Below, in pieces: positions 9,364-17,772 of a stretch of 64,000 nucleotides of DNA. Below the pieces are notes generated by a model. That model ran no database searches and was not told the DNA's origin. It saw only the letters and a list, made by a program, of their open reading frames with translations. The DNA lies in the NCBI GenBank assembly GCA_000751555.1, contig CCEZ01000075.1:62001-126000 (forward strand), written 5' to 3'. This DNA is from Anaerosalibacter massiliensis (GTDB lineage Bacteria > Bacillota > Clostridia > Tissierellales > Sporanaerobacteraceae). Position numbers and translations under genes: made by a program. Positions within the stretch are counted from its first letter, which is position 1. Every line of letters starts with the position of its first letter.

Positions 9364-10392
9364 ATGAAAGCACTTACAAAAGTAAATCCTGGTTATGGAA
9401 ATCTAGAATTATTAGAAATTGAAGAACCACAGGTCAAAGATAATCTAGTAAAAATAAAAGTAGAATATAGTGGAATTTGTGGATCAGATATTCATTCATA
9501 TAAAGGAGAGTACAAGGTAAATGTACCTGTAGTATTAGGGCATGAATTCGCAGGGATAGTAACAGATGTAGGAAGAGATGTTACTAAAGTAAAAGTAGGT
9601 GATAGGGTAACAAGTGAAACTACTTTTAAAATTTGTGAAGAATGTGATTTTTGCAAGAGTAAAGACTATAATTTATGTCCTGTAAGGAAGGGAATAGGAA
9701 CTCAAGTAGATGGAAGTTTTGCTGAGTATGTATTGTCAAGAGAAGAAAGTGTACATTTACTGCCAGATAATGTGAGCACTTTAGCTGCAAGTTTAACAGA
9801 ACCTTTAGCCTGTTGTGTTCATGCAGCTTTGGAAAGAACCCTAGTGACTAAAGATGATGTAGTTTTGGTTATTGGGCCTGGACCAATGGGGTTACTCTTA
9901 AGCCAAGTAGCTAAATCTCAAGGAGCTTATGTTATTTTATCAGGAGTAAGTAAAGATAGAAAAAGATTAGATCTTGCTTTAGAGCTTGGTGTAGATTTAG
10001 TAGTTGATTCAAAGACAGAAAATTTAGACAAAATAGTAATGGATAAAACTAATGGATATGGAGCTAACAAGGTTTTTGACTGTTCTGGAGTAGTTTCAGC
10101 TGTAAATCAAGGATTAAATTTAATTAGAAAGCAAGGAGATTTTGTACAGGTAGGAATTTTTGCTGAGAAATATAATAAAATAGATTTAGAGTCTATAGTT
10201 CAAAGAGAAATAAGATATATCGGTAGCAGATCCCAAAAACCAAGTTCATGGATTACATCTTTAAAACTTTTAGAGGAAGAAAGGGTAAATGTAGAAGCTT
10301 TAGTAACTAAAATAGTTGAACTAGAAAACTGGAAAGAAGCCTTGAACGCAGTATTAGAAGGAAGTGAAGTAAAGGCAATTATTAAATCTTAA
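9364..10392 (+). CDS. Zinc-dependent polyol (phosphate) dehydrogenase, GatD/sorbitol dehydrogenase-like
   Basis: Medium-chain dehydrogenase of 342 residues. Catalytic zinc ligands are visible as CGSDIHSY (Cys37 region) and GHEFAG (His about 60). The structural zinc loop has four Cys in CEECDFCKSKDYNLC near 93-107. The NAD-binding Rossmann turn is VIGPGPMGLLL near 166. As the last gene of the PTS operon, 25 bp after EIIC, it most likely oxidises the imported polyol phosphate. For galactitol-1-phosphate this yields tagatose 6-phosphate. This operon has no kinase or aldolase, so the product must be finished elsewhere, for instance by the genes at 48.8-50.7 kb. Another polyol phosphate such as arabitol-P is possible. 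Confidence 0.82.
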   Translation: MKALTKVNPGYGNLELLEIEEPQVKDNLVKIKVEYSGICGSDIHSYKGEYKVNVPVVLGHEFAGIVTDVGRDVTKVKVGDRVTSETTFKICEECDFCKSKDYNLCPVRKGIGTQVDGSFAEYVLSREESVHLLPDNVSTLAASLTEPLACCVHAALERTLVTKDDVVLVIGPGPMGLLLSQVAKSQGAYVILSGVSKDRKRLDLALELGVDLVVDSKTENLDKIVMDKTNGYGANKVFDCSGVVSAVNQGLNLIRKQGDFVQVGIFAEKYNKIDLESIVQREIRYIGSRSQKPSSWITSLKLLEEERVNVEALVTKIVELENWKEALNAVLEGSEVKAIIKS

Positions 10393-10398
10393 AATATA

Positions 10399-10430
10399 CC
10401 CCCTGATACCAGGGGATATATTTATATTAT
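10399..10430 (+). terminator. Probable terminator of the galactitol PTS operon
   Basis: CCCCT (10400-10404) pairs with AGGGG (10411-10415), flanked by A/T bases that extend the stem imperfectly, and is followed by a T-rich stretch. It is short but lies exactly after the dehydrogenase stop codon. Confidence 0.55.
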
Positions 10431-10451
10431 TCGTTAAGTATACAAAATTAT

Positions 10452-11501
10452 TTAATCCAAAGGCAGTAATTCATTAACATAATCTTTTAAAGAATAGACA
10501 ATATGTCCATCTTTTCCCTTAGTAGTATTTGAACATATTAAGGAATTGAGTATTGCTTCTTCCGTTGCTTCAGATACAGCTTTAAATACTTTATTTATAT
10601 TTGCTTCATTAATTATTTTCATATTTAATATTGTATTTTCCTCAAAATGATTAATAATATTGGCTGTGGAAAATCCTATTGCTATTTCCCCACTATTATG
10701 ACCTATAAATCCACCAGTTTTGGCAATTCCCGGTTCAACTCTTTTAATTACTCTTTTTAATTGCCTAGAAGAAAGAGGAATATCTGTAGCAACTATTAAT
10801 ATTATGGAACCTTCTTCCTCTTTTTCATCTTCAGGTTTTATGATATTTTTTAGATTTTTCCCAACGAAATTTCCGTTTATTATAAGATCCTCCATATCAC
10901 CAAAGTTGGAGAGGACAAGTACTCCTACAGTATAAATCTCGTTGTCAATACTTACTACGCGAGAAGATGTGCCAACACCGCCTTTTAATTCATAACAGAC
11001 CATTCCAGTTCCAGCACCTACATTTCCCTCTTCAAAACTAGAACTTGCATTTTTTATAGCTTCAAACACATGATAATCTTTTACATGAAGTTCTCTAATA
11101 TCATTTAAATAGCTATCATTGCATTCACAAATAATAGGATTTATAGATTTTATATTTTCATCAATTGAAAGCATAAATTTCACTAAGCCTTCATGAGCTG
11201 CTCCTACACTTAGAGTATTTGTAAGCATTATAGGGGTTTCTATATTACCTAATTCTTCTATTTGTAGCAATCCTGTACTTTTTCCAAAACCATTAATCAC
11301 ATGGCAAGCTCCCACAACTTTTTTTCTAAATATATTTCCAGTATGAGGTAGAACTACGGTGATGCCTGTTTTTATTTTATTATTGTTTAAAGTAACATGG
11401 CCTACTTTTACTCCCTCTACATCAGTAATAGAGTTATTTTTACCTGTGTTCATATTTCCAATAGGTATATTGAAATCTCTAATTCTTTTTTGTGTTTTCA
11501 A
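10452..11501 (-). CDS. P1 family (DmpA-like) aminopeptidase/amidase
   Basis: About 349 residues of the Ntn-like DmpA/BapA fold (peptidase family P1, formerly S58), which self-cleaves to expose a nucleophilic Ser. The N-terminal signature NSITDVEGVKVGHVTL near residues 26-41 is characteristic. The autoprocessing region is GGVGTSSRVV near 180, and HNSGEIAIGFSTAN near 270 is also typical. A GTG at 11510 is in frame, but AAGGGTGAG overlaps it, so the TTG at 11501 is the more likely start. Members remove N-terminal residues from peptides or hydrolyse peptide amides and some beta-peptides; the natural substrate here is unknown. It stands alone on the minus strand. Confidence 0.85.
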   Translation of the reverse strand: MKTQKRIRDFNIPIGNMNTGKNNSITDVEGVKVGHVTLNNNKIKTGITVVLPHTGNIFRKKVVGACHVINGFGKSTGLLQIEELGNIETPIMLTNTLSVGAAHEGLVKFMLSIDENIKSINPIICECNDSYLNDIRELHVKDYHVFEAIKNASSSFEEGNVGAGTGMVCYELKGGVGTSSRVVSIDNEIYTVGVLVLSNFGDMEDLIINGNFVGKNLKNIIKPEDEKEEEGSIILIVATDIPLSSRQLKRVIKRVEPGIAKTGGFIGHNSGEIAIGFSTANIINHFEENTILNMKIINEANINKVFKAVSEATEEAILNSLICSNTTKGKDGHIVYSLKDYVNELLPLD

Positions 11502-11585
11502 AATACTCACCCTTTTAATTTTTTAAAGATTATATTATATATTCTATAGAGGATTTCAAAAATCCTTTTATTTTATACATAATGT

Positions 11586-11615
11586 AAAAAGCAGCTAAAA
11601 TTTTAGCTGCTTTTT
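11586..11615. terminator. Bidirectional terminator
   Basis: A 30-base perfect palindrome (AAAAAGCAGCTAAAA and its complement). It touches the stop codon of the DUF2935 gene and gives a T run on either strand. Confidence 0.8.
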
Positions 11616-12528
11616 AACATTGCATAAATGAATTTAATATTCTTATATAATGATTAGCTTCTCTTAGGATATGATCTCCTAAGAGTGGATAGGCCATAGC
11701 TTTAATTTGACAATTAATAAGTCCTTCTGTTCCTTCTCGTTTAAAATTTCTTATTCCAACAGTAGCTTCTAGGCTTTCTTCTGTAAGTTCTGGTATTGAA
11801 GGCTTATCTTCATTAGCTTCTTCAACTAAATCTTTGAAAGTATTAGCATAGTCATTAGAAGTATTAAATAGTTCTACTTCAGTAGGGTCAAGTAGACCTC
11901 TTATAAACAATGCATGTTCTTCCATTATTGTATTCCAAAATATTTCCTGTTCAAGTATTGTTTCTTTGTTTTTATCTCTAGATGGATTTTGTAGTTTCAT
12001 TAGGGTTTTCAAATAAAGCCTTGCTTCTCTTAAAATATGGTCTATAAGTAGATGATATAAATTAATGAATATTTTGCAATTTGATAGTTTATTAAGAATT
12101 CTTTCTTTTAAATTTATTACTGCAGAAACTAAAGTTATAGCTCTGTCATTTATATTATATACTTCTTGTTCTATTTCAGGAGTGAAACAAAACTCTGGAT
12201 TTGATCTCAAATTCATTTCAAGTTTTGTAATATTAGTATCTATACAAATTCCAGTATAGAAATTAGATATTTCTTCAGATTCTAGTGTAATAGGAGTAAT
12301 TAATTCTCCAGAATTTAATACTTCTTCACTTAATATGCCATTAGATATTGAAACAATTTCCATTAATAATTTTTCCATATCTTCTTTAAGATTATCAGCT
12401 TCTAATATATGATTACTATCTTTAATCATAAATGCAGCTTCCATAAATATTAAATGTTCCTTCATTATTCTTCCAAAGAATAAGTTAGTTTCTAAAGACA
12501 TTCTTATATAATCTTCTCTAGGTAGCAT
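11614..12528 (-). CDS. DUF2935 family protein
   Basis: About 304 residues, cytoplasmic and all helical. The protein consists of two similar halves of roughly 130 residues. Each begins with a helix of the pattern FFGRIMKEHLIFMEAAF or IFWNTIMEEHALFIRGLL and ends with LIDHILREARLYL or LGDHILREANHYI. The repeated E-H and D-H-x-x-R-E-A pairs look like a four-helix-bundle metal site, as in DUF2935. An in-frame ATG at 12543 exists, but AGGGAGG (12534-12540) lies inside that extension, so the start is the ATG at 12528. Family function is not established; a metal- or oxygen-related role is only inference. It is transcribed alone, ending in the palindrome at 11586-11615. Confidence 0.75.
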   Translation of the reverse strand: MLPREDYIRMSLETNLFFGRIMKEHLIFMEAAFMIKDSNHILEADNLKEDMEKLLMEIVSISNGILSEEVLNSGELITPITLESEEISNFYTGICIDTNITKLEMNLRSNPEFCFTPEIEQEVYNINDRAITLVSAVINLKERILNKLSNCKIFINLYHLLIDHILREARLYLKTLMKLQNPSRDKNKETILEQEIFWNTIMEEHALFIRGLLDPTEVELFNTSNDYANTFKDLVEEANEDKPSIPELTEESLEATVGIRNFKREGTEGLINCQIKAMAYPLLGDHILREANHYIRILNSFMQC

Positions 12529-12714
12529 TTTTACCTCCCTCATTCATTTTATAGTCATAATAGAATATATTAGTTTGTTTTTATATTTATTACTATTTCA
12601 GTAAGGTATAAATGGAATCATATATTTTATTATATAAAATAGTTAGCACTATGATATAATGAATGCAGTTGAAAATATTTTAAATCTATACAGGGAAGGA
12701 GATGTGGGAATAGT

Positions 12715-13383
12715 ATGAATTTGCCACAGATAAAAAGCAGGGGAAGCTTGACAGAGAAGACATATAATACTTTGAAAAGAGCAATATTAGATTTAGATTT
12801 AAAACCTGGACAACTTTTGACAGAAGAAGAACTTTCAGAACAGCTTGGAGTTAGTAGAACACCATTAAGGGCCGCTTTGAATAAACTTGAATATGAAAAT
12901 TTAATTAAAATAACACCTGGTAGAGGAACTTATGTTGCTGAACTTTCATTAGAATACATGGAAGATATTTTTGATGTTCGAGAAGCTGTGGACATGCTTT
13001 CAGTAAGGTTGGCTGCAGAAAGGAAAACAGATGAAGATATAAAGGAAATGGATTATTTAGTAGAACAACAAGAGTTATTACTTAAGGATAAAGAATTTGA
13101 TGTGAAACAGTTTATCAAATTAGATATAGACTTTCACTGTATTATATCTAAGGCAGCTAATAATAAAGTACTAGAGAGACTGACTTTACAATTAGTGGAA
13201 AGTTATAATAGATATATTTTAGCAGCTCCATTTTTAGATAGGGCAAGTACTATAGTTTCAGAACATAAACAAATAATAAAGGCAATTAAAGAAAGTAATG
13301 GAGAAGAAGCTGCAAGAATAGTACAGAATCATGTAAATGATATAAGAGAGAGTCTAAAAGAGAGAATTAAAAAGATTTTATAA
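12715..13383 (+). CDS. GntR family transcriptional regulator, FCD (FadR) subfamily
   Basis: 222 residues with a winged helix-turn-helix at about 10-75. The GntR signature includes LTEEELSEQLGVSRTPLRAAL and the wing TPGRGTYVAEL. An all-helical FCD ligand domain follows, with the metal-binding pattern D-x3-H (DIDFHCII, near 142) and further His residues (EHKQIIKAI and NHVNDI). FCD regulators usually bind a small organic acid and dissociate from DNA. The gene is preceded by an extended -10 box (TGA-TATAAT, 12652-12660). Two 25-bp sites that look like its operators lie before the hydroxyacid dehydrogenase (13390) and the AGCS symporter (14531), so it probably controls the amino-acid catabolic module that follows. 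Confidence 0.88.
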   Translation: MNLPQIKSRGSLTEKTYNTLKRAILDLDLKPGQLLTEEELSEQLGVSRTPLRAALNKLEYENLIKITPGRGTYVAELSLEYMEDIFDVREAVDMLSVRLAAERKTDEDIKEMDYLVEQQELLLKDKEFDVKQFIKLDIDFHCIISKAANNKVLERLTLQLVESYNRYILAAPFLDRASTIVSEHKQIIKAIKESNGEEAARIVQNHVNDIRESLKERIKKIL

Positions 13384-13389
13384 TTATAG

Positions 13390-13414
13390 TTGTACACAAA
13401 CACAAAAACAAATC
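13390..13414 (+). promoter_or_regulatory. Candidate GntR operator, copy 1
   Basis: 25 bp beginning TTGTACACAA and ending ACAAATC. It matches the element at 14531-14555 at 22 of 25 positions. It lies right after a TATAAT box (13379-13384) and 20 bp before the hydroxyacid dehydrogenase start. The core TTGTAYACAA is a palindrome of the kind bound by FadR-type GntR proteins. Confidence 0.65.
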
Positions 13415-13433
13415 ATAGGATGGTGTATTAACT

Positions 13434-14387
13434 GTGTCTGAAAAGTTTAATGTAGTTGTCCATAGTTTAATTGTAGATGAACCAGATATAGAGGAAAAAA
13501 TATTATCTCCAATAGCAGATATAAGGTTTATACCTAATGATAATAAATATGATTTTTATAAAGCTATTTTAAAAGCTGATGGAATAATAATAGCAGACAG
13601 GGAAATAGATTCAAATGCTATAAATAAAATGAAAAGATGTAAGGTGATTTCAAGACAAGGAGTTGGAATAGACAATATTGATGTAAATGAAGCTAAAAAA
13701 AGAAATATAGTTGTAGCAAATATTCCAGATTATTGTACTGAAGATGTGGCTAATTATACAGTAGCTAGTATATTATCTATAACCAGACATATACATATAT
13801 ATAATAAACATGTGAAGGAAGGACTATGGAGTGTAGGTAGTGTCTTTAGTACAAATAAATTTCCCCCTATAAGAAGAATTAGCACTCAAACACTGGGAGT
13901 GGTTGGATATGGAAGGATAGCAAGGTCTGTTATAAAGAAAATGAAAAATTTTAATGTTAATATTTTAGTTTACTATCCTAGGGCAGACAAAAGAGTTGAA
14001 AATAAAGAAGAAATTGAATTTGTTGATTTTAAGACATTGTTAAGAAGTTCTGATATTATCACCTTACATGTTCCTTTAACAAAACACACTAAATATATGT
14101 TTGATATAGAAGCATTTAAAATAATGAAAAGAACTTCCTTTCTTGTAAATACGTCTAGAGGATCTGTAGTAAATGAAAAAGCTCTATATATAGCTTTAAA
14201 AGAAAGGTTAATTGCAGGAGCAGCTATAGATGTTATGGAAGAAGAACCTCCTAAAAAAGATAATCCTTTATTAAATCTAGATAATATAATTATCACACCT
14301 CATATGGCATTTTTATCTAAGGACTCTTATGAAGAGATGAGAAGGAAAGCAGCAGAAAATGTTAAAAACATATTATTACATATATAA
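13434..14387 (+). CDS. D-isomer specific 2-hydroxyacid dehydrogenase
   Basis: 317 residues of the phosphoglycerate dehydrogenase/CtBP-like family. It reduces a 2-oxo acid to the D-2-hydroxy acid, or the reverse, with NAD(H). The nucleotide-binding turn is LGVVGYGRIARSV near residue 156. The catalytic triad is visible as Arg in NTSRGSVVNE (about 240), Glu in DVMEEEPP (about 268) and His in ITPHMAF (about 286). The start is GTG at 13434 with AGGATGG at 13418-13424. It follows the GntR regulator by 50 bp and has its own operator-like site, so it may be controlled apart from the regulator. In this context it could recycle the 2-oxo acid left by amino-acid deamination; the substrate is not known. 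Confidence 0.85.
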   Translation: MSEKFNVVVHSLIVDEPDIEEKILSPIADIRFIPNDNKYDFYKAILKADGIIIADREIDSNAINKMKRCKVISRQGVGIDNIDVNEAKKRNIVVANIPDYCTEDVANYTVASILSITRHIHIYNKHVKEGLWSVGSVFSTNKFPPIRRISTQTLGVVGYGRIARSVIKKMKNFNVNILVYYPRADKRVENKEEIEFVDFKTLLRSSDIITLHVPLTKHTKYMFDIEAFKIMKRTSFLVNTSRGSVVNEKALYIALKERLIAGAAIDVMEEEPPKKDNPLLNLDNIIITPHMAFLSKDSYEEMRRKAAENVKNILLHI

Positions 14388-14498
14388 GAAGACTTCACAA
14401 TTGATAGTATTTTAACAATAGTTTAAGAGATATAAGGGAAAAGCAAGTTTTTTGACTTGTATTAAGCAATTAGTCTAAAATATAGCCAAGATTGGGCG

Positions 14499-14527
14499 TT
14501 GAAGTATAGAAATTATGGCTATATAAT
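14499..14527 (+). promoter_or_regulatory. Sigma-A promoter of the AGCS-amidohydrolase-M20 operon
   Basis: TTGAAG (14499-14504), a 17-bp spacer and a perfect TATAAT (14522-14527). The predicted start site near 14534 falls inside the GntR-like element at 14531-14555, so a bound repressor would block initiation. Confidence 0.75.
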
Positions 14528-14530
14528 TCA

Positions 14531-14555
14531 TTGTATACAAACACATACACAAATC
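14531..14555 (+). promoter_or_regulatory. Candidate GntR operator, copy 2
   Basis: 25 bp beginning TTGTATACAA, a perfect 10-bp palindrome, and ending ACAAATC. It differs from copy 1 at only three positions. It covers the transcription start predicted from the promoter just upstream. Confidence 0.7.
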
Positions 14556-14659
14556 CGCCAATGGTGAATCTATCCACTGAAAAGAAAACGCTTTAGTAAA
14601 TTTGATGTATGCAAAATTTTTTGAATTCTTCAAATTTTAAAAATAAGGGAGGAATTTAC

Positions 14660-16111
14660 ATGGAATTATTTTCAAAGATTGTTGGATGGCTATGGGGGCT
14701 TCCTTTAATTATTATGATGACAGTGACAGGACTTTATTTTACTATTGGCTCAGGATTTTTTCAGTTTTCAAAATTTGGACATATAATGAAAAAAACTTTT
14801 GGCTCTATTATGGGTAAGGAAAAAGATGAAGGTGGTGAAGGTTTACTTTCTTCATTTGAAGCTATAAGTGTTGCTATAGGAGGATCTGTAGGTGTTGCTA
14901 ATATTGGTGGTGTAGCTACAGCAGTAGCAGTAGGTGGACCAGGAGCAATATTTTGGATGTGGTTGTCAGCACTTTTAGGGATGATTTTAAAGATGACAGA
15001 AGTATCTTTAGCAGTATATTATAGAAATAAAGATGAAAACGGCATCCCGTTTGGTGGTCCTACATTCTATATGGAAAAAGGATTGGGAGAAGAAAGAGGA
15101 ATTAAAATATGGCCTGTATTGGCAGTAATATTTGGTGCAGGAATATTCTCAACATTTTTCCTAACATTACAAAACTATACTGTATCAGAGGCTATCGGCA
15201 ATACATTTGGTATAAGTCTTATAACAGTAAGTGTTGTTTATGTAATCTGTACTTATTTAATCATAAGTGGTGGTATTCCAAGTTTGGGTAAGGCCGCAGC
15301 AAAGATTGTTCCTTTTATGTGTTTATTCTATATAATTGGTGGTCTTATAATAATATTTAAAAACATTACTGTACTTCCTCAAGCACTTGGAATGATAATA
15401 AAAGGTGCTTTTACAGGTACAGCAGCTGTTGGTGGATTTGCCGGAATGGGAGCTATGCAAGCTTTGAAACTAGGTATGGCAAGGGCAGTATATAGTAATG
15501 AAGCTGGTTGGGGTACTTCTCCAATGATTCATGCTACAGCAAAAGTTGAACACCCAGTAAAACAAGGGCTTTGGGGAGCATTTGAAGTATTTATAGATAC
15601 AATTGTAGTTTGTACAATAACAGCATTGGTAGTTATTATGACTGGACAATGGTCAACAGGACTTGATGGAGCAACATTGGCTTTAACTGCTTTTGAAGTA
15701 GGATTAGGTAGATTTGGAAGGATAGTAGTTGCATTTTCTATATTCTTGCTTGGACTTTCAACAACAACTGGTTGGTATGCATACTATGAAGTTGTTCTTC
15801 GTCATCTATTCAAAAATAGACCTGATATAAAAGACAATATTCTTAAAGTATATAGGTGGGTATATCCTATACCAGGAATGCTTCTAGTAATTATGGCTGT
15901 GACAAGTGGACTACCAGGAGCAGCAGTATGGTTGTTTGGAGATTTCACATCAGCTATTCCAACTTTTGCAAATGTTATAACTATAATGATATTGAGCCCT
16001 ACTTTCTTCAAACTTGTTAAAGACTATAAAGCAAGATATTTAGGAATAGGTAAGGTAGATCCACATTTTGCAGTATTTTATGAAGATGGAAAGAAAAAAG
16101 CATCTAAGTAA
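14660..16111 (+). CDS. Sodium:alanine symporter family protein (AGCS), first copy
   Basis: Membrane symporter of 484 residues taking up a neutral amino acid with Na+. The AGCS hallmark is GSVGVANIGGVATAVAVGGPGAIFWMW near residues 75-101, split here by Gly-rich turns. ARAVYSNEAGWGTSPMIHA near 275-295 is the second family signature. An in-frame ATG at 14609 would add 17 unlikely residues; AAGGGAGG at 14645-14652 selects the ATG at 14660. It heads an operon with an amidohydrolase and a RocB-like hydrolase and is preceded by a strong promoter with a GntR-type operator. The paralogue at 23612 is clearly related but divergent. Alanine or glycine is typical, but the neighbours suggest a modified amino acid or its product. 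Confidence 0.88.
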   Translation: MELFSKIVGWLWGLPLIIMMTVTGLYFTIGSGFFQFSKFGHIMKKTFGSIMGKEKDEGGEGLLSSFEAISVAIGGSVGVANIGGVATAVAVGGPGAIFWMWLSALLGMILKMTEVSLAVYYRNKDENGIPFGGPTFYMEKGLGEERGIKIWPVLAVIFGAGIFSTFFLTLQNYTVSEAIGNTFGISLITVSVVYVICTYLIISGGIPSLGKAAAKIVPFMCLFYIIGGLIIIFKNITVLPQALGMIIKGAFTGTAAVGGFAGMGAMQALKLGMARAVYSNEAGWGTSPMIHATAKVEHPVKQGLWGAFEVFIDTIVVCTITALVVIMTGQWSTGLDGATLALTAFEVGLGRFGRIVVAFSIFLLGLSTTTGWYAYYEVVLRHLFKNRPDIKDNILKVYRWVYPIPGMLLVIMAVTSGLPGAAVWLFGDFTSAIPTFANVITIMILSPTFFKLVKDYKARYLGIGKVDPHFAVFYEDGKKKASK

Positions 16112-16133
16112 TTAGCAAAAAGGAGGTTTTATA

Positions 16134-17762
16134 GTGGACAAAATTTTTATTAACGGAAAAATAGCAACTATAGACTCAAAGAACTCTTTTGCTGAGGCTG
16201 TGGCTGTAGAAAATGGAAAGATAACTAAAGTAGGTTCTAATGAAGAAGTTTTGGAACTTAAAGATGATAATACAGAAGTAGTAGATTTAGAAGGCAAACT
16301 CCTCCTTCCAGGATTCAATGATAGTCATATGCATTTACTAATGTATAGTTACCATATTCAAAATGTAAATCTTGTAGGAACTACCTCTATAGGCAACATA
16401 ATAGAAAGAACTAAGAAATTTATAAAAGAAAGAAATATTGCTTCAGGAAAATGGATTTTAGGAATAGGCTGGAACCAAGATTATTTTACAGAAGGAGAAA
16501 GGGTTTTTCCGACTAGGTATGATTTAGACAAAATATCTACTGAACATCCAATAGTTTTTACAAGGGTCTGTTATCATATAGTAATAGCAAATAGTAAAGC
16601 TATGGAATTAGCAGGAATAACTAAAGATTCTCCTCAAATAGAAGGAGGAAAATTTGACCTTGATGAAAATGGAGAGCCTATAGGAATATTTAGAGAAAAA
16701 GCTCAAGGTCTAATAACTAGCCATATTCCAGAATCTACAGTAGAAGAGATAAAAGAAATGCTTATTGAAGGTATGAAAAATGCTAATAAATGTGGAATCA
16801 CATCGGTGCAAACAGATGATTTCGAAGCTATACCAGGGAAAAACTATGAAAATATAATTAAAGCTTATAAAGAATTAAATGAAGAAGGGAAAATAAACTT
16901 AAGAATATATGAACAATGTCTACTCCCAAGCATGGGAAGATTGAAAGGATTTTTAGACAGTGGATATAGAACGGGACATGGGGATGATTTCTTTAAAATA
17001 GGACCACTGAAACTACTTGGAGATGGATCACTTGGAGCAAGAACGGCAGCTTTAACTAAACCTTATGCAGATTGTCCAGACACTTATGGTATACCAGTAT
17101 TTACTCAAGAGGAAATAGATGAACTTGTAGAAATAGCTCACAATAGTGATATGCAAATAGCAGTCCACTGTATAGGAGATAAGGCAATGTACATGGCCTT
17201 TGAAGCAATAGAAAAGGCATTAGCTAAAAGTCCAAGAAAGGATCATCGTCATGGAATAGTGCATTGCCAGATAACTGATGAATATTTATTAAATAAGTTT
17301 AAAGAATTAAATGCAGTAGCCTATATTCAACCAATATTTTTAGACTATGATTGGAAAATAGCTGAATCTAGAATAGGAGGTGAATTATTAAAAACTTGTT
17401 ATAACTGGAGAACTCTCCTACACAGTGGAGTCCATCTAGGATTTGGCTCAGATGCACCAGTAGAATCCTTCAATGTATTAAATGGTATATATGAAGCTGT
17501 AACAAGTAAGGATTTAAATGGAGAACCAGAAGGTGGATGGAAACCAGATCAAACCCTTACAGTAGAAGAAGCAGTCTATGGTTTTACTATGGGAGGAGCT
17601 TATACATCATTTGAAGAAAATGGGAAAGGCTCTATTGAAGAAGGTAAATTAGCTGATATGGTAGTGCTTTCAAGAGATATATTTGAAATACCAGAAGATG
17701 AAATAAAAGATGTAGAAGTAGAGATGACAATTTTCAATGGAAAAATAGTATATAAAAAATAG
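16134..17762 (+). CDS. YtcJ-like amidohydrolase, first copy
   Basis: 542-residue metal-dependent amidohydrolase of the YtcJ/N-substituted formamide deformylase group. The N-terminal beta sandwich leads into the metal motif GFNDSHMHLL near residues 61-70. LLGDGSLGARTAAL lies near 297-310, the His-containing strand is IAVHCIGDKAMYMAFEAI near 343, HGIVHCQ near 372, and the Asp motif GFGSDAPVE near 440. It starts with GTG at 16134 behind AAGGAGG, 22 bp after the symporter. It is probably cytoplasmic, as no signal peptide is seen. Its near-duplicate lies at 19564-21192, with stretches of almost identical DNA around 17001-17320 and 20433-20750. It likely hydrolyses an N-acyl or formyl amide brought in by the symporter; the substrate is not known. 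Confidence 0.85.
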   Translation: MDKIFINGKIATIDSKNSFAEAVAVENGKITKVGSNEEVLELKDDNTEVVDLEGKLLLPGFNDSHMHLLMYSYHIQNVNLVGTTSIGNIIERTKKFIKERNIASGKWILGIGWNQDYFTEGERVFPTRYDLDKISTEHPIVFTRVCYHIVIANSKAMELAGITKDSPQIEGGKFDLDENGEPIGIFREKAQGLITSHIPESTVEEIKEMLIEGMKNANKCGITSVQTDDFEAIPGKNYENIIKAYKELNEEGKINLRIYEQCLLPSMGRLKGFLDSGYRTGHGDDFFKIGPLKLLGDGSLGARTAALTKPYADCPDTYGIPVFTQEEIDELVEIAHNSDMQIAVHCIGDKAMYMAFEAIEKALAKSPRKDHRHGIVHCQITDEYLLNKFKELNAVAYIQPIFLDYDWKIAESRIGGELLKTCYNWRTLLHSGVHLGFGSDAPVESFNVLNGIYEAVTSKDLNGEPEGGWKPDQTLTVEEAVYGFTMGGAYTSFEENGKGSIEEGKLADMVVLSRDIFEIPEDEIKDVEVEMTIFNGKIVYKK

Positions 17763-17772
17763 GAGGGGGATT

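Noticed and set aside
12623-12641. TATTTTAT/ATAAAATA inverted repeat before the first GntR gene as an operator
   Set aside because: It consists only of A and T and is expected by chance; it does not resemble the 25-bp GntR element.
13973-14296. 107-codon frame antisense to the hydroxyacid dehydrogenase
   Set aside because: It is opposite the catalytic region of a clear enzyme gene, without its own signals.
14586-14602. A cre-like GAAAACGCTTTAG before the first AGCS gene
   Set aside because: It lacks the TG at the left and the C at the right of the consensus.
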